Shown: positions 42,530 to 52,646, numbered from the stretch's first letter. The stretch is 64,000 nucleotides of DNA from Prevotella jejuni (GCF_900187995.1 NZ_FZNZ01000014.1:26453-90452), one strand, 5' to 3'. Translations and numbers: made by a program. Notes: a model not told the origin generated them from the letters alone.

Positions 42530-43918
42530 ATGGATAATAATAAAATAAAAGCGAAGGAACAGCAGGCTCCTGTGGTAAATAAGTCGACCGTTGCACAACA
42601 AAGTACCTCGTCTGCTGCTGCCGCACTTGATAAACTGAAGGAATACGGTGGTTTTACCTTCTTAGAAAATATCATTGACGGATTCTCTAATCTCAACCCT
42701 TCACGCAAAGCACGCCGTAACATCTTCCTCTCTGATGCGCAGTGGGAGAACGAACGTAAGGTTCTGGCCAATCGTTTGGAGGTCTGGATCGACCTCTTAA
42801 AGTCTGGTCAATCAGCTGAACAGATGAGAGATAAGGCGAAAGAAAGAGCCCTTCATGTTGAGGACTTACTGAATAAGAACCTTAATAAAGTTCTTGCTCG
42901 TACACGTGAGTTAGAGACGGCTTATCGCTCAGTGGCCCTCTTCTATCGTAACACGGAGAGTCAGAAGGTGAAGAACATCACGATTGTCAATGCCGAGATG
43001 GACCAGTTGACCGACTTGGACAATCCGCTCTTCATTGACTATATTAGTAATGAACTTAAACAGAACTTCGACCGCTTAGACCTGCGTCGTAACTATTCTC
43101 TGCTTGTCATCCCAGGCTACTTAGGCTCAAACGCAGTGCTTGACAAATGGGGAAAGATTGCCCATAGCAATAAGGTAATGCTCCTTACTGACTTCCAAGA
43201 CTTGGAGACTCCGGATGATGTAGTCGACATCTTCTTTAATGCCGACCACTCTGGTGGCGACATCTATAAGTCGAATATCATCATGACTTGTAACTGGCTC
43301 TTAGGTAGACAGAAGGTTGTTCAGGTAGGAGAAGAGGACAACCTCTATGTTCCGGGTTCGTCTGCTCTTGCTGGAAAGATATACAGTACACTGATGTCAC
43401 AGGTCGTTGCTGGTAAGAAGTTCGGCGGTCTGAACGATGTTGAGAGCGTCCATTTCGACTTGAAGAAGAGTGAGATTTCGGAGATTGAACGCATGGGTCT
43501 TGTACCGATGGTCAATGAGTATAGCAAGGTGATGGCCTTCTCTGCTAAGACACTCTTCAATGGTGACAACCTTGGATTGCAGACTTACTCAGTCGTTCGA
43601 GTGTTCGATTACATCTCTAAGGTGCTCTTCGATTTCCTAAACCGCCGTGCCTTCGAGAACTGGACCACCCGTACTGAGGCCGACTTAAGGAGCCAGATTG
43701 TTAAATTCCTTGATAGTATCCAAGGTCCTACACGTCTGATTGAGAAGTTTAGGGTTATCAGAATTGAGCAAGACCCTAATCAGAAGGACCGTGTCTTACT
43801 GGACATCCACATCACTCCTTACTTCCCTGCAAAGAGCTTTGTGATACAGTTAGAGGGCCGAAAGGGCGAGGAACCAGAGGAAGCTAACTGGGAAAGCCAG
43901 TATAAACAAGATAAATAA
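42530..43918 (+). CDS. tssC: T6SS sheath large subunit TssC (VipB-like)
   Basis: 462 residues. The conserved C-terminal region is clear: FENWTTRTEADLRSQIVKFL, then RLIEKFRVIRIEQDPNQKD and ITPYFPAKSFVIQL, the strands that bind TssB and the next TssC. The middle LLVIPGYLGSNAVLDKWGKI and MTCNWLLGRQKVVQVGEED shows the sheath core. The N-terminal 50 residues include an Ala/Ser/Gln stretch. It pairs with tssB and is followed by a strong terminator, so the operon has only two genes. No hcp follows, although in many T6SS loci hcp lies right after tssC. Confidence 0.95.
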   Translation: MDNNKIKAKEQQAPVVNKSTVAQQSTSSAAAALDKLKEYGGFTFLENIIDGFSNLNPSRKARRNIFLSDAQWENERKVLANRLEVWIDLLKSGQSAEQMRDKAKERALHVEDLLNKNLNKVLARTRELETAYRSVALFYRNTESQKVKNITIVNAEMDQLTDLDNPLFIDYISNELKQNFDRLDLRRNYSLLVIPGYLGSNAVLDKWGKIAHSNKVMLLTDFQDLETPDDVVDIFFNADHSGGDIYKSNIIMTCNWLLGRQKVVQVGEEDNLYVPGSSALAGKIYSTLMSQVVAGKKFGGLNDVESVHFDLKKSEISEIERMGLVPMVNEYSKVMAFSAKTLFNGDNLGLQTYSVVRVFDYISKVLFDFLNRRAFENWTTRTEADLRSQIVKFLDSIQGPTRLIEKFRVIRIEQDPNQKDRVLLDIHITPYFPAKSFVIQLEGRKGEEPEEANWESQYKQDK

Positions 43919-43941
43919 GCTATCGCTTAACACGTCTTATT

Positions 43942-43988
43942 AAGTGGAATGAATGCCGTTAACCATCGGTGTTCATTCCACTTTTCTA
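43942..43988 (+). terminator. Rho-independent terminator of tssBC
   Basis: AAGTGGAATGAA (43942-43953) pairs with TTCATTCCACTT (43972-43983), followed by TTCTATTTT. Confidence 0.85.
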
Positions 43989-44314
43989 TTTTAAAGACTG
44001 ATGGCTCACAAGGGGGTGGACATGTTGACGAGTTTACAAGTTGACGAGTGGATGGGTTGACAAGTAGTTGGCTTGATAGAGATAGAGCTTTAGCGGTTTT
44101 TACAAGGTCGTTGATAAGTCACTGATTGACTAATGTTTACAAATATATACTGGTATTACAATCTTCAAAGTGTTACTTTCATTTTGGGTGATAGAGCGTA
44201 GGTAAAATAGAAGAAAACGGTTGAAGAAAGAAGAGAAGAATACTACTCGGATACGACAGGTTTGTGAAAACAATCGGACACTTTCGCTTTAAGTGCATAA
44301 AAAGGGGCTTATCA
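43989..44314. repeat. Spacer with three 16-bp tandem units
   Basis: GTTGACGAGTTTACAA, GTTGACGAGTGGATGG and GTTGACAAGTAGTTGG run head to tail at 44024-44071. The rest of the spacer shows no gene. Confidence 0.6.
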
Positions 44315-44346
44315 TTGGCATTTTTCAGAATTTATGAGTAACTTTG
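44315..44346 (+). promoter_or_regulatory. Bacteroidota promoter of hflX
   Basis: TTG (44315-44317), 21 bp, TAACTTTG (44339-44346); about 80 bp of leader to ATG 44427. Confidence 0.65.
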
Positions 44347-44426
44347 CCATGTGGCAGTGTGCACTTACCTAAGCCGTAGAGAATTACACTTCACAACACA
44401 CAAACAAGTTATAAACGGATTATTGA

Positions 44427-45677
44427 ATGAAAGAATTTATCATATCTGATGTAAAAACAGAAACAGCAGTACTCGTAGGTCTCATCACCAAGGAGCAAAA
44501 CGAGGATAAAACGAAGGAATATCTTGATGAGTTAGAGTTCCTCGCTGATACTGCTGGGGCGGTTACTGTGAAGCGGTTCACGCAGAGAGTGACGGGTCCA
44601 AGTGTTGTCACCTACGTCGGCAAGGGTAAACTGGAGGAGATTAGAGACTATATAAAACTAAAGGACGAGGAGGAGGAACCTATCGGTATGGTTATCTTCG
44701 ACGATGAACTGTCGGCAAAACAGATACGTAATATCGAAAAGGAGCTCGGTGTCAAGATATTAGACCGTACCTCGCTCATCCTCGATATATTTGCTATGCG
44801 CGCACAGACAGCCAATGCCAAGACGCAGGTGGAGCTGGCGCAGTATCGTTACATGCTGCCTCGCTTGCAACGTCTGTGGACTCACCTCGAACGACAAGGA
44901 GGTGGTTCTGGCTCTGGAGGCGGTAAGGGCTCGGTGGGTCTACGTGGTCCGGGTGAGACGCAGTTAGAGATGGACCGACGCATTATCTTGCAACGTATGA
45001 CCCTTCTAAAGCAACGTCTTGCAGAGATAGACAAGCAGAAGGTGACACAGAGAAAGAACCGTGGTCGCATGATTCGAGTCGCTTTAGTGGGCTATACGAA
45101 CGTGGGTAAGTCTACTACTATGAACCTTCTGGCTAAGAGTGAGGTGTTTGCAGAGAATAAGCTCTTTGCTACGCTCGACACAACTGTGCGTAAGGTCGTT
45201 GTGGATAACCTACCTTTCCTATTGGCTGACACCGTAGGCTTTATCCGTAAGTTGCCCACTGACTTGGTCGATTCATTCAAGTCTACACTCGATGAGGTGC
45301 GGGAAGCCGACCTACTCTTACATGTTGTGGATATCTCACATCCTGACTTTGAAGAGCAGATACAGGTCGTCAACCAGACTCTCAGCGAACTGGGCTGTGC
45401 TGACAAACCGTCTATGCTTATCTTCAACAAGATTGACAATTATCATTGGATAGAGAAAGAGGAAGACGACCTCACCCCTGCTACAAAGGAGAATATGACC
45501 TTGGACGAACTGAAGAGGACTTGGATGGCCAAAGAACACGACAATTGTCTATTCATTTCGGCTAAGAATAAGGAGAACATCGACGAGTTCAAGGAGGTTC
45601 TCTATAAGAAGGTGCGTGAGTTACACGTACAGAAATATCCTTATAATGACTTCCTCTACAATATTGAAGAGGAATAA
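44427..45677 (+). CDS. hflX: Ribosome-associated GTPase HflX
   Basis: 416 residues, complete. The N-terminal domain (ERF-like, 1-160) has VTYVGKGKLEEIRDYI and VIFDDELSAKQIRNIEKEL. The Gly-rich linker is followed by LRGPGETQLEMDRRI, the family hallmark. The G domain has G1 VGYTNVGKSTTMN, G3 DTVGFI, G4 NKID and G5 SAKN. HflX splits stalled or hibernating 70S ribosomes, notably after heat stress. It has its own promoter. A 9-bp repeat tract starts just after the stop. Confidence 0.95.
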   Translation: MKEFIISDVKTETAVLVGLITKEQNEDKTKEYLDELEFLADTAGAVTVKRFTQRVTGPSVVTYVGKGKLEEIRDYIKLKDEEEEPIGMVIFDDELSAKQIRNIEKELGVKILDRTSLILDIFAMRAQTANAKTQVELAQYRYMLPRLQRLWTHLERQGGGSGSGGGKGSVGLRGPGETQLEMDRRIILQRMTLLKQRLAEIDKQKVTQRKNRGRMIRVALVGYTNVGKSTTMNLLAKSEVFAENKLFATLDTTVRKVVVDNLPFLLADTVGFIRKLPTDLVDSFKSTLDEVREADLLLHVVDISHPDFEEQIQVVNQTLSELGCADKPSMLIFNKIDNYHWIEKEEDDLTPATKENMTLDELKRTWMAKEHDNCLFISAKNKENIDEFKEVLYKKVRELHVQKYPYNDFLYNIEEE

Positions 45678-45689
45678 TGAGGGTAGGCA

Positions 45690-45897
45690 ATAGGCCTAAT
45701 TGCTCGATAGGGCCTTATTGGCCTTATTTGCCCAATAGGCCCTATAAGGCCTATAAGGCCAATTCCCTAATAAGGCTAATAAGCCTAATAAGCCCAATAA
45801 GGCTAATTGCCAAATAAGGCTAATAAGCCTAATAAGTCCAATAAGGCTAATTGCCTAATAAGGCTAATAAGCCTAATAAGCCCAATAAGCCTAATAA
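45690..45897. repeat. AATAAGSCY 9-bp tandem tract
   Basis: About 200 bp of AATAAGGCT, AATAAGCCT and AATAAGCCC units, with occasional AATTGCCTA variants, after a GGCCTTATTGGCC-rich start. GGCC/AAGGCCT blocks at 45711-45760 make strong local inverted repeats (CCCTATAAGGCCTATAAGG). It separates hflX from the DUF4954-like gene and ends 23 bp before its ATG. Confidence 0.85.
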
Positions 45898-45919
45898 AAA
45901 CAACCAAAAGAGATAGTTT

Positions 45920-47773
45920 ATGCAATATCGTTCCCTTACCTTTGAAGAGATTGAAACCCTCGAGAGCAATAGCTGTTGGGCGGAAGATTGGAACCAAGTA
46001 AAGGTTGCTGAGGATGGATTTCAAGCCAAGTTCTTCCATAGAGTAATGTTCTATGGAGACATACAGTTGGGTTGTGTGCAGAAAGAAGTTGAGATAACAA
46101 AAGGCTTTGTCAAGCATTCTGGTATCAACGATGCGACCCTACGTAATGTAACCGTTGGTAATAACTGCCTGATAGAGAAGGTCGGCAACTATATTAATAA
46201 CTATACTATTGGGGATGATTGTCTCATCTCTAATATCTCTGTCATGGAGACTACGGAGGGAGCAACATACGGTGAAGGTAACCTTATATCGGTGTTGAAC
46301 GAGGTAGGAGACGGTAATGTCATCTTCTTCCATGACCTTAATAGCCAGTTCGCAGCCTTTATGGTGAAGCACTTCAACGACAAAGACCTTAAGAATGCCA
46401 TACGTAGACTGGTCAAGGAGGAGATAGCCCGCACCAATCCTGAGCGTGGTACGATAGGTAACAACGTAAAGATTGTCAACACAAAGGAGATTACCAACAC
46501 TGTTATTCAGACCGATTGCGAGATATCAGGGGCCAGTCGTCTGAGCGATTGCACCATCCTCAGCTCCGAGTATGCCAGCGTCTACATCGGAACGGGCGTC
46601 ATCTGCGAGAACTCTATCATCTCTGATGGGTCGAGTATAGTAAATAGTGTGAAGATGCAAGACTGCTTCGTGGGTGAAGCCTGCCAGATAAGCAATGGCT
46701 TCACAGCCTCACAGAGCGTCTTCTTCGCCAATTCCTTTATGTCAAACGGTGAGGCCTGCGCTGCCTTCTGTGGCCCGTTCTGTGCCTCACATCATAAGAG
46801 TTCACTGCTTATCGGTGGTATGTTCTCTTTCTATAACGCTGGTTCTGGCACCAACTTCTCTAATCATGCGTATAAGATGGGACCAATGCATTGGGGTATC
46901 TTAGAGCGTGGCACGAAGACAGCCAGTGGTAGTTATCTGCTTATGCCAGCAACTATCGGTACGTTCTCCGTATGCTTCGGTAAGCTCATGCACCACCCTA
47001 ACACAACGGCCCTACCCTTCTCTTACCTCATTGCAGAGGCCGACAAGATGTATCTCGTGCCTGGTCGCAACATTACAACAGTTGGTCTTTATCGTGACAT
47101 ACGCAAGTGGCCGAAGCGTGACATGCGTCCACAGCAGACACAAAAGAGCATTGTTAACTTCGACTGGCTATCCCCTTACTCTGTTGGAGAGATTTTACAA
47201 GGTAAGAAGATACTTGAGAATCTGCGTCAGGCAAGCGGTGACAATGTTTCATCCTATAACTATCATGAATACGTCATCAATGCTTCCAGTCTGCGAAAAG
47301 GTATCAAATACTATGACATCGCACTGCGTATCTACATGGGAGCCGTACTGAAACGTGCACATAAATGGGGCTTCTTTGGTAAGCCACAGACCGAGGTCGG
47401 ACTCGGACGATGGGATGATCTCTCTGGCCTTCTACTCCCTGTTTCAGAGGAGCGGCGCCTCATCGAGGATGTAAAGAACGGCTGTCTTGAAACGATAGAA
47501 GAAGTGGTTAACCGCTTCGAAGAGATTAACGAGAACTATCGCATCTATCAATGGGCATGGACCTATCGCATGATACTTGAATACTATGGCATCAACGAGA
47601 TCACTCCAGAGTACGATGCACGTATCAAACAAGACTATATCGAAGCTCGCCGAGCATGGATAGCAGAGATAAAGAAGGATGCCGAGAAGGAATATGAGAT
47701 GGGTGATGTGGACAGAGAGGTCTTTGAATCATTCGTCCACAGCCTCGACCATGAGGTTGACTTTGAGGATTAG
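45920..47773 (+). CDS. DUF4954-like left-handed beta-helix protein
   Basis: 617 residues. Residues 55-300 are hexapeptide-like turns: INDATLRNVTVGNNCLIEKV, then YTIGDDCLISNISV, then EISGASRLSDCTILSSEYAS, as in sugar nucleotidyltransferase and acyltransferase helices. The segment FCASHHKSSLLIGGMFSFYN, then MHWGILERGTKTASGSYLLM and a helical C-terminus complete the protein. This is the pattern I recall for DUF4954, found in Bacteroidota and Spirochaetes. No catalytic motif of a nucleotidyltransferase is seen, so enzymatic function is open. It precedes an M16 peptidase gene by 46 bp and may share a transcript. Confidence 0.75.
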   Translation: MQYRSLTFEEIETLESNSCWAEDWNQVKVAEDGFQAKFFHRVMFYGDIQLGCVQKEVEITKGFVKHSGINDATLRNVTVGNNCLIEKVGNYINNYTIGDDCLISNISVMETTEGATYGEGNLISVLNEVGDGNVIFFHDLNSQFAAFMVKHFNDKDLKNAIRRLVKEEIARTNPERGTIGNNVKIVNTKEITNTVIQTDCEISGASRLSDCTILSSEYASVYIGTGVICENSIISDGSSIVNSVKMQDCFVGEACQISNGFTASQSVFFANSFMSNGEACAAFCGPFCASHHKSSLLIGGMFSFYNAGSGTNFSNHAYKMGPMHWGILERGTKTASGSYLLMPATIGTFSVCFGKLMHHPNTTALPFSYLIAEADKMYLVPGRNITTVGLYRDIRKWPKRDMRPQQTQKSIVNFDWLSPYSVGEILQGKKILENLRQASGDNVSSYNYHEYVINASSLRKGIKYYDIALRIYMGAVLKRAHKWGFFGKPQTEVGLGRWDDLSGLLLPVSEERRLIEDVKNGCLETIEEVVNRFEEINENYRIYQWAWTYRMILEYYGINEITPEYDARIKQDYIEARRAWIAEIKKDAEKEYEMGDVDREVFESFVHSLDHEVDFED

Positions 47774-47819
47774 CATTACATTCACTACCTTATTATAATA
47801 ACAAACAAATACTGATTGT

Positions 47820-50750
47820 ATGAAAAAACATTCCCTCAACAGTTCCTTTATCAAGGGACTAAGCTTAGGACTAATGTTCCTATTTGCATCAGTGACGGTC
47901 TATGCGCAGCATTACAACTATGAGAGCGTCCCAAACGACCCGATGCAGACACGTATCTACACGCTGAAGAACGGTCTAAAAATCTACCTTTCCGTCAACA
48001 AAGAGAAGCCTCGTGTACAGACATACATCGCTGTGCGCACTGGTTCTCGCAATGATCCAAAGGAGACAACAGGCCTTGCACACTACTTAGAGCACCTGAT
48101 GTTTAAGGGTACTACCCACTTTGGCTCATCTAATGTAGAGGCAGAACGCCCTTACCTCGACTCTATCGAGGCTCGTTTCGAGCAATATCGCCGTATCACA
48201 GACCCTGCTGCTCGCAAGCTGTGGTACCACCAGATTGACTCTATCTCACAACTTGCAGCCCGTTATAATATCCCGAATGAGTACGACAAGATGATGACCG
48301 CCATCGGTAGTGAGGGTACTAACGCTTATACATCAAATGATGTAACGTGTTATGTAGAGAATATTCCATCCAACGAGATAGACACTTGGGCAAGAGTTCA
48401 GGCCGATCGCTTCCAGAACATGGTTATCCGTGGATTCCACACAGAGTTGGAGGCGGTGTATGAGGAGTATAACATCGGTCTTTCAAGCGACTGGCGTAAG
48501 GTCTATGCAGCCCTCTTCGCAAAGCTCTTCCCTACCCATCCATACGGTACACAGACAACTATCGGACTCGGTGAGCACCTGAAGAATCCTTCAATCACCA
48601 ATATCAAGAACTATTTCAAGAAGTATTATGTACCTAACAACATCGCCATCTGTCTTTCAGGCGACCTCGACCCAGACAAGACAGTAGCAGCGATTGACAA
48701 GTACTTTAGCAGCTGGCAGCCAAGTGCCCACATCGACGTACCACAGTTCCCAGCCCAGCCTGTACTCACAGCACCCGTCGACACGACTGTTGTTGGTAAG
48801 GAAGCTCCTATGCTCTTCATGGGTTGGCGCGCTGAACCAAGCAATTCTCAACAGATCGATACATTAGAGATTGTGGCCCAACTCTTGTCTAACGGACAAG
48901 CAGGACTCTTCGATCTCGACCTCAGTCAGAAGATGAAAGTACAAGAGATAGAGGCTGGAGTGACCGATATGAACGACTACTCCGTCTTTTATGTCTATGG
49001 ACAGTCTAAGAGCGGACAGACTTTACAGGAGGTACGTAGCCTTGCCTTGGATGAAATAGAGAAACTTAAGAAGGGAAACTTCTCTGATGATCTGTTGCCA
49101 TCTATCGTTAACAACTACAAGCGCTACTACTATAAGCAGTTAGATAACAATCAGTTCCGTGCGAAACAGTATGTGGATGCTTTCATCAACCACAAAGACT
49201 GGAAGAAGGAGGTCGATAAGCTCAATCGCATCTCAAAGTTGACAAAGGCCGAGATAGTAAAGTTTGCTAATCAATTCTTCCGTAACGACTTCGCTTGTGT
49301 ATACAAGGAACAGGGCAACGACACCACTATCAAGAAGGTTGAGAAGCCTACTATCACACCTATCCCTACCAATAACGAAAAGCAGAGCGATTTCCTTAAG
49401 GAGATTGTAAACACCAAGACAACGCCTATTCAGCCACAGTTTGTTGACTTCAAGCGTGACCTTACGAAGGCAACAACCAAGAAGGGCTTGCCTGTTCTCT
49501 ATAAGCAGAACACAAGCAACGACCTCTTTACAATGTGCTTCGTAATTCCTTTCGGTTCTGAGCACTCTCCAATGCTCAGCTATGCAGGCGGTTATCTCGA
49601 TTACTTAGGTACTAACAAGCTCAATAACGAGCAGGTAAGACAGCAGTTCTATAAGCTTGCTTGCGATTATAGTATCAGTGAGAGCTATGACCGTTCATAT
49701 ATCACACTGAGCGGACTGAACGCTAACTTGCCACAAGCACTTGCCCTGTTGAACAACTTACTCAACAATGCTAAGGTCGACAAAGAGGCTTACGAGCTTT
49801 ATGTTGACCAAGTTGTCAAGGCACGCAAAGACAATAAAGCAAACCAGAAGGCTAACTTCTCTGCACTAAGAAACTATGCGTCTTTCGGTGAGTATAACCC
49901 AACACGTAACATCATCAGCGAACAGAAGCTGAAAGCAATGAACCCACAAGAGTTCCTTAATGTCTTGAAGAGCTTAAAGAACTACAAGCAGACCGTACTC
50001 TACTATGGTCCTTCAAGTCTGAAAGAGGTCGACCTTCTTGTCAGCAAGACTATTCAGTCGCCTAAGAAATTCGCTGAGGTGCCTGCTGCAAAACGCTATA
50101 CAGAGCAGACAACACCTAAGAACGAGGTTATCATTGCACCTTACGATGCGAAGAACATATACATGGTTCAACTCCATAACCAGAACCAGCAGTGGTCTGC
50201 CGACCGTGCTCCTATCATCGCACTCTTCAATGAGTACTTCGGAGGAGGTATGAATGCCATCGTCTTCCAAGAGTTACGTGAGGCACGCGGATTGGCTTAT
50301 TCTGCTTATGCACAGTATGATTCGCCAACCCGTTTGGGCGATAGTGAGAGCTTCTACACCTATATCATCACACAAAACGATAAGATGATGGACTGCGTAG
50401 GCGAGTTCAATAAGCTCCTCAATAACGTCCCTGTACGCCAGAGTGGCTTCGACCTTGCAAAGCAGAGCTTGATGAAGAACCTTGCTTCACAGCGTACAAC
50501 AAAGTACTCTGTACTGACCGCTTATCTTGCTCTACAGCGTTTAGGCCTCGATAGCTCATTGAGTGAAAAGATCTACAAGGCCCTTCCAAGTCTGCAACTG
50601 CAGGATGTTATCAACTTCGAGAAGGAGTATATTGCTAACAAGACCTTCAAGTATATCATCCTTGGCAACGAGAAAGAGCTTGACATGAAGGCCTTGGAGA
50701 AGATTGCACCTATCAAGAGAGTAACGACAGAAGAGATTTTCGGCTATTAA
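47820..50750 (+). CDS. Exported M16 zinc metallopeptidase (two-module, pitrilysin type)
   Basis: 976 residues. The signal peptide ends near VTVYAQ, so it is periplasmic. The N-terminal module has TGLAHYLEHLMFKGT, the inverted zinc motif HxxEH at His87-His91, with the distal Glu in LEAVYEEYN. The second module (from about 520, FTMCFVIPFGSEHSPMLSYA) lacks HxxEH, as expected for the inactive half that closes the clamshell. REARGLAYSAYAQYDSPTRL supplies the substrate-positioning Arg-Tyr region. Family members degrade short peptides in a closed chamber. It follows the DUF4954-like gene and precedes fumarase. Confidence 0.93.
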   Translation: MKKHSLNSSFIKGLSLGLMFLFASVTVYAQHYNYESVPNDPMQTRIYTLKNGLKIYLSVNKEKPRVQTYIAVRTGSRNDPKETTGLAHYLEHLMFKGTTHFGSSNVEAERPYLDSIEARFEQYRRITDPAARKLWYHQIDSISQLAARYNIPNEYDKMMTAIGSEGTNAYTSNDVTCYVENIPSNEIDTWARVQADRFQNMVIRGFHTELEAVYEEYNIGLSSDWRKVYAALFAKLFPTHPYGTQTTIGLGEHLKNPSITNIKNYFKKYYVPNNIAICLSGDLDPDKTVAAIDKYFSSWQPSAHIDVPQFPAQPVLTAPVDTTVVGKEAPMLFMGWRAEPSNSQQIDTLEIVAQLLSNGQAGLFDLDLSQKMKVQEIEAGVTDMNDYSVFYVYGQSKSGQTLQEVRSLALDEIEKLKKGNFSDDLLPSIVNNYKRYYYKQLDNNQFRAKQYVDAFINHKDWKKEVDKLNRISKLTKAEIVKFANQFFRNDFACVYKEQGNDTTIKKVEKPTITPIPTNNEKQSDFLKEIVNTKTTPIQPQFVDFKRDLTKATTKKGLPVLYKQNTSNDLFTMCFVIPFGSEHSPMLSYAGGYLDYLGTNKLNNEQVRQQFYKLACDYSISESYDRSYITLSGLNANLPQALALLNNLLNNAKVDKEAYELYVDQVVKARKDNKANQKANFSALRNYASFGEYNPTRNIISEQKLKAMNPQEFLNVLKSLKNYKQTVLYYGPSSLKEVDLLVSKTIQSPKKFAEVPAAKRYTEQTTPKNEVIIAPYDAKNIYMVQLHNQNQQWSADRAPIIALFNEYFGGGMNAIVFQELREARGLAYSAYAQYDSPTRLGDSESFYTYIITQNDKMMDCVGEFNKLLNNVPVRQSGFDLAKQSLMKNLASQRTTKYSVLTAYLALQRLGLDSSLSEKIYKALPSLQLQDVINFEKEYIANKTFKYIILGNEKELDMKALEKIAPIKRVTTEEIFGY

Positions 50751-50802
50751 TAAACAGTAAGAACAGAATACAAAAACATATTATAAACAAATAGAACAAA
50801 AC

Positions 50803-50832
50803 CTGTCTGCCCTAACAACAAAGGGCAGACAG
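50803..50832 (+). other. Stem-loop between the M16 gene and fumarase
   Basis: CTGTCTGCCC and GGGCAGACAG, a perfect 10-bp stem with a 10-nt loop, 14 bp before the fumarase ATG. No T-run follows, so it is more like a processing or translation-control hairpin than a terminator. Confidence 0.6.
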
Positions 50833-50846
50833 CTAAACAAAACATT

Positions 50847-52493
50847 ATGGCAGAGTTCAAGTATGCACCAATGTTCCAATTGGGCAAAGATGACACTGAG
50901 TATCGCCTCGTATCTAAAGAGGGTATCAGCGTTGGTGAGTTTGAAGGTAAAGAGATTTTGAAGGTGAGCAAGGAAGCACTTACCTTGTTGGCACAGGAGG
51001 CTTTCCACGATTGTGAGTTCATGCTTCGTCGTGCACACAATGAGCAAGTTGCGAAGATACTGACCGACCCAGAGGCTTCTGAGAACGATAAGTATGTTGC
51101 GCTTCAGTTCCTTCGTAATGCCGAGACGGCCGTGAAGGGCGTGTTGCCTTTCTGCCAAGATACGGGTACGGCTATCATCCATGGCGAGAAAGGTCAGCAG
51201 GTTTGGACAGGCTTCGAGGACGAGGAAGCACTCTCTCGTGGCGTTTTCAACACCTTTACTGAGGAGAACCTGCGTTACTCACAGAACGCTCCTCTGAATA
51301 TGTATGACGAGGTTAACACTAAATGTAACCTCCCCGCACAGATCGACATCGAGGCTGTTGAGGGTGCTGAATACCGTTTCATCATGGTAGCTAAGGGTGG
51401 TGGCTCTGCCAACAAGACCTATTTCTACCCAATGACCAAGGCTACTATTCAGAATGAAGGTACTCTTATACCTTTCCTCGTTGAGAAGATGAAGAGCCTT
51501 GGAACGGCTGCTTGCCCTCCATACCACATCTGCTTCGTGATTGGTGGTACTTCTGCAGAGAAGAACCTCCTCACTGTTAAGCTCGGAAGTATCAAGTATT
51601 ACGACAATCTCCCTACTACTGGCGACGAGACAGGACGTGCTTTCCGCGACCTCGACCTCGAAGAGAAGCTCCTTAAAGAGGCTCATAAGATTGGTCTTGG
51701 AGCACAGTTCGGGGGTAAGTACTTGGCTCACGACATCCGTATCATCCGTCTGCCACGTCACGGTGCAAGCTGCCCTATCGGTATGGGTGTTAGCTGTTCT
51801 GCCGATCGTAACATCAAAGCAAAGATTAATAAGGACGGTATTTGGTTGGAGAAGATGGACACCAACCCTGGTGAACTAATCCCTGAAGAGTATCGCAAGC
51901 CTGGAGAAGGAGCGAAGGGCGTAGAGATCGACCTCGACAAGGGTATGGATGCTGTTCGTGCTGAGCTGACTAAGTATCCTGTCTCAACTCGTGTTAACCT
52001 CAAGGGTACCATCATCGTGGCGCGTGACATCGCTCATGCTAAGCTCAAAGCACGCTTAGATGCTGGCGAGGATCTGCCTGATTACATCAAGAACTACCCT
52101 GTCCTCTATGCTGGACCAGCCAAAACACCAAAGGGTTATCCATGTGGTTCAATGGGCCCAACCACTGCCAACCGTATGGACCCATACGTTGATGAGTTCC
52201 AAGAGCATGGCGGTTCGCTCGTGATGATTGCTAAGGGTAACCGTACACAGGCTGTGACAGATGCCTGCCAGAAGCATGGTGGCTTCTACCTCGGTACTAT
52301 CGGCGGTGTAGCCGCTGTCCTTTCACAGAGTAGCATCAAGAGTATTGAGTGCGTAGAGTACCCAGAGTTGGGTATGGAAGCTGTTTGGAAGATTACCGTT
52401 GAGGACTTCCCTGCCTTCATCCTCGTCGATGACAAGGGTCATGACTTCTTCAAAGAGCTGAAGCCTTGGACTGGCTGTAGCTGCAAGAAGTAA
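50847..52493 (+). CDS. fum: Fumarate hydratase class I (4Fe-4S)
   Basis: 548 residues, the fused alpha-beta form of class I fumarase. The catalytic alpha part includes [20 protein letters not shown] (first cluster Cys) and [17 protein letters not shown]. Further cluster ligands are probably in [17 protein letters not shown] and [15 protein letters not shown]. The beta part includes [20 protein letters not shown] and [20 protein letters not shown]. It interconverts fumarate and malate; in Prevotella-type anaerobes it serves the reductive branch to succinate. The oxygen-labile cluster fits an anaerobe. It ends in GCSCKK. Confidence 0.95.
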   Translation: MAEFKYAPMFQLGKDDTEYRLVSKEGISVGEFEGKEILKVSKEALTLLAQEAFHDCEFMLRRAHNEQVAKILTDPEASENDKYVALQFLRNAETAVKGVLPFCQDTGTAIIHGEKGQQVWTGFEDEEALSRGVFNTFTEENLRYSQNAPLNMYDEVNTKCNLPAQIDIEAVEGAEYRFIMVAKGGGSANKTYFYPMTKATIQNEGTLIPFLVEKMKSLGTAACPPYHICFVIGGTSAEKNLLTVKLGSIKYYDNLPTTGDETGRAFRDLDLEEKLLKEAHKIGLGAQFGGKYLAHDIRIIRLPRHGASCPIGMGVSCSADRNIKAKINKDGIWLEKMDTNPGELIPEEYRKPGEGAKGVEIDLDKGMDAVRAELTKYPVSTRVNLKGTIIVARDIAHAKLKARLDAGEDLPDYIKNYPVLYAGPAKTPKGYPCGSMGPTTANRMDPYVDEFQEHGGSLVMIAKGNRTQAVTDACQKHGGFYLGTIGGVAAVLSQSSIKSIECVEYPELGMEAVWKITVEDFPAFILVDDKGHDFFKELKPWTGCSCKK

Positions 52494-52544
52494 TCCTTCA
52501 CATACATATCACGGCTCTACCAACGATGGTTGTAATCGTAATTC

Positions 52545-52646
52545 GTAGGAGAGGACATCCCCTCTCCTAACGAAACGTGGGTATAGCCTCATCTTACAAA
52601 GCGGTATAAGACGTACATTCTCGGCGTCCTTATATCGCTTTTTTAT
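52545..52646 (+). terminator. Two stem-loops, second with T-run, after fumarase
   Basis: TTCGTAGGAGAGG pairs with CCCTCTCCTAACGAA at about 52541-52575. Then AAAGCGGTATAAG-ACG pairs with CGTCCTTATATCGCTTTTTT (52598-52646). The second is a standard Rho-independent terminator. Confidence 0.75.

Noticed and set aside
28766..43918. T6SS cluster as a GA1/GA2-type conjugative element
   Set aside because: No tra genes, integrase or direct repeats are in the window, and both flanks are housekeeping genes.
45807..46001. Frame with Asn-Lys-Ala/Pro repeats before the DUF4954-like gene
   Set aside because: It runs out of the 9-bp tract into the wrong frame of the downstream gene; no ribosome site.
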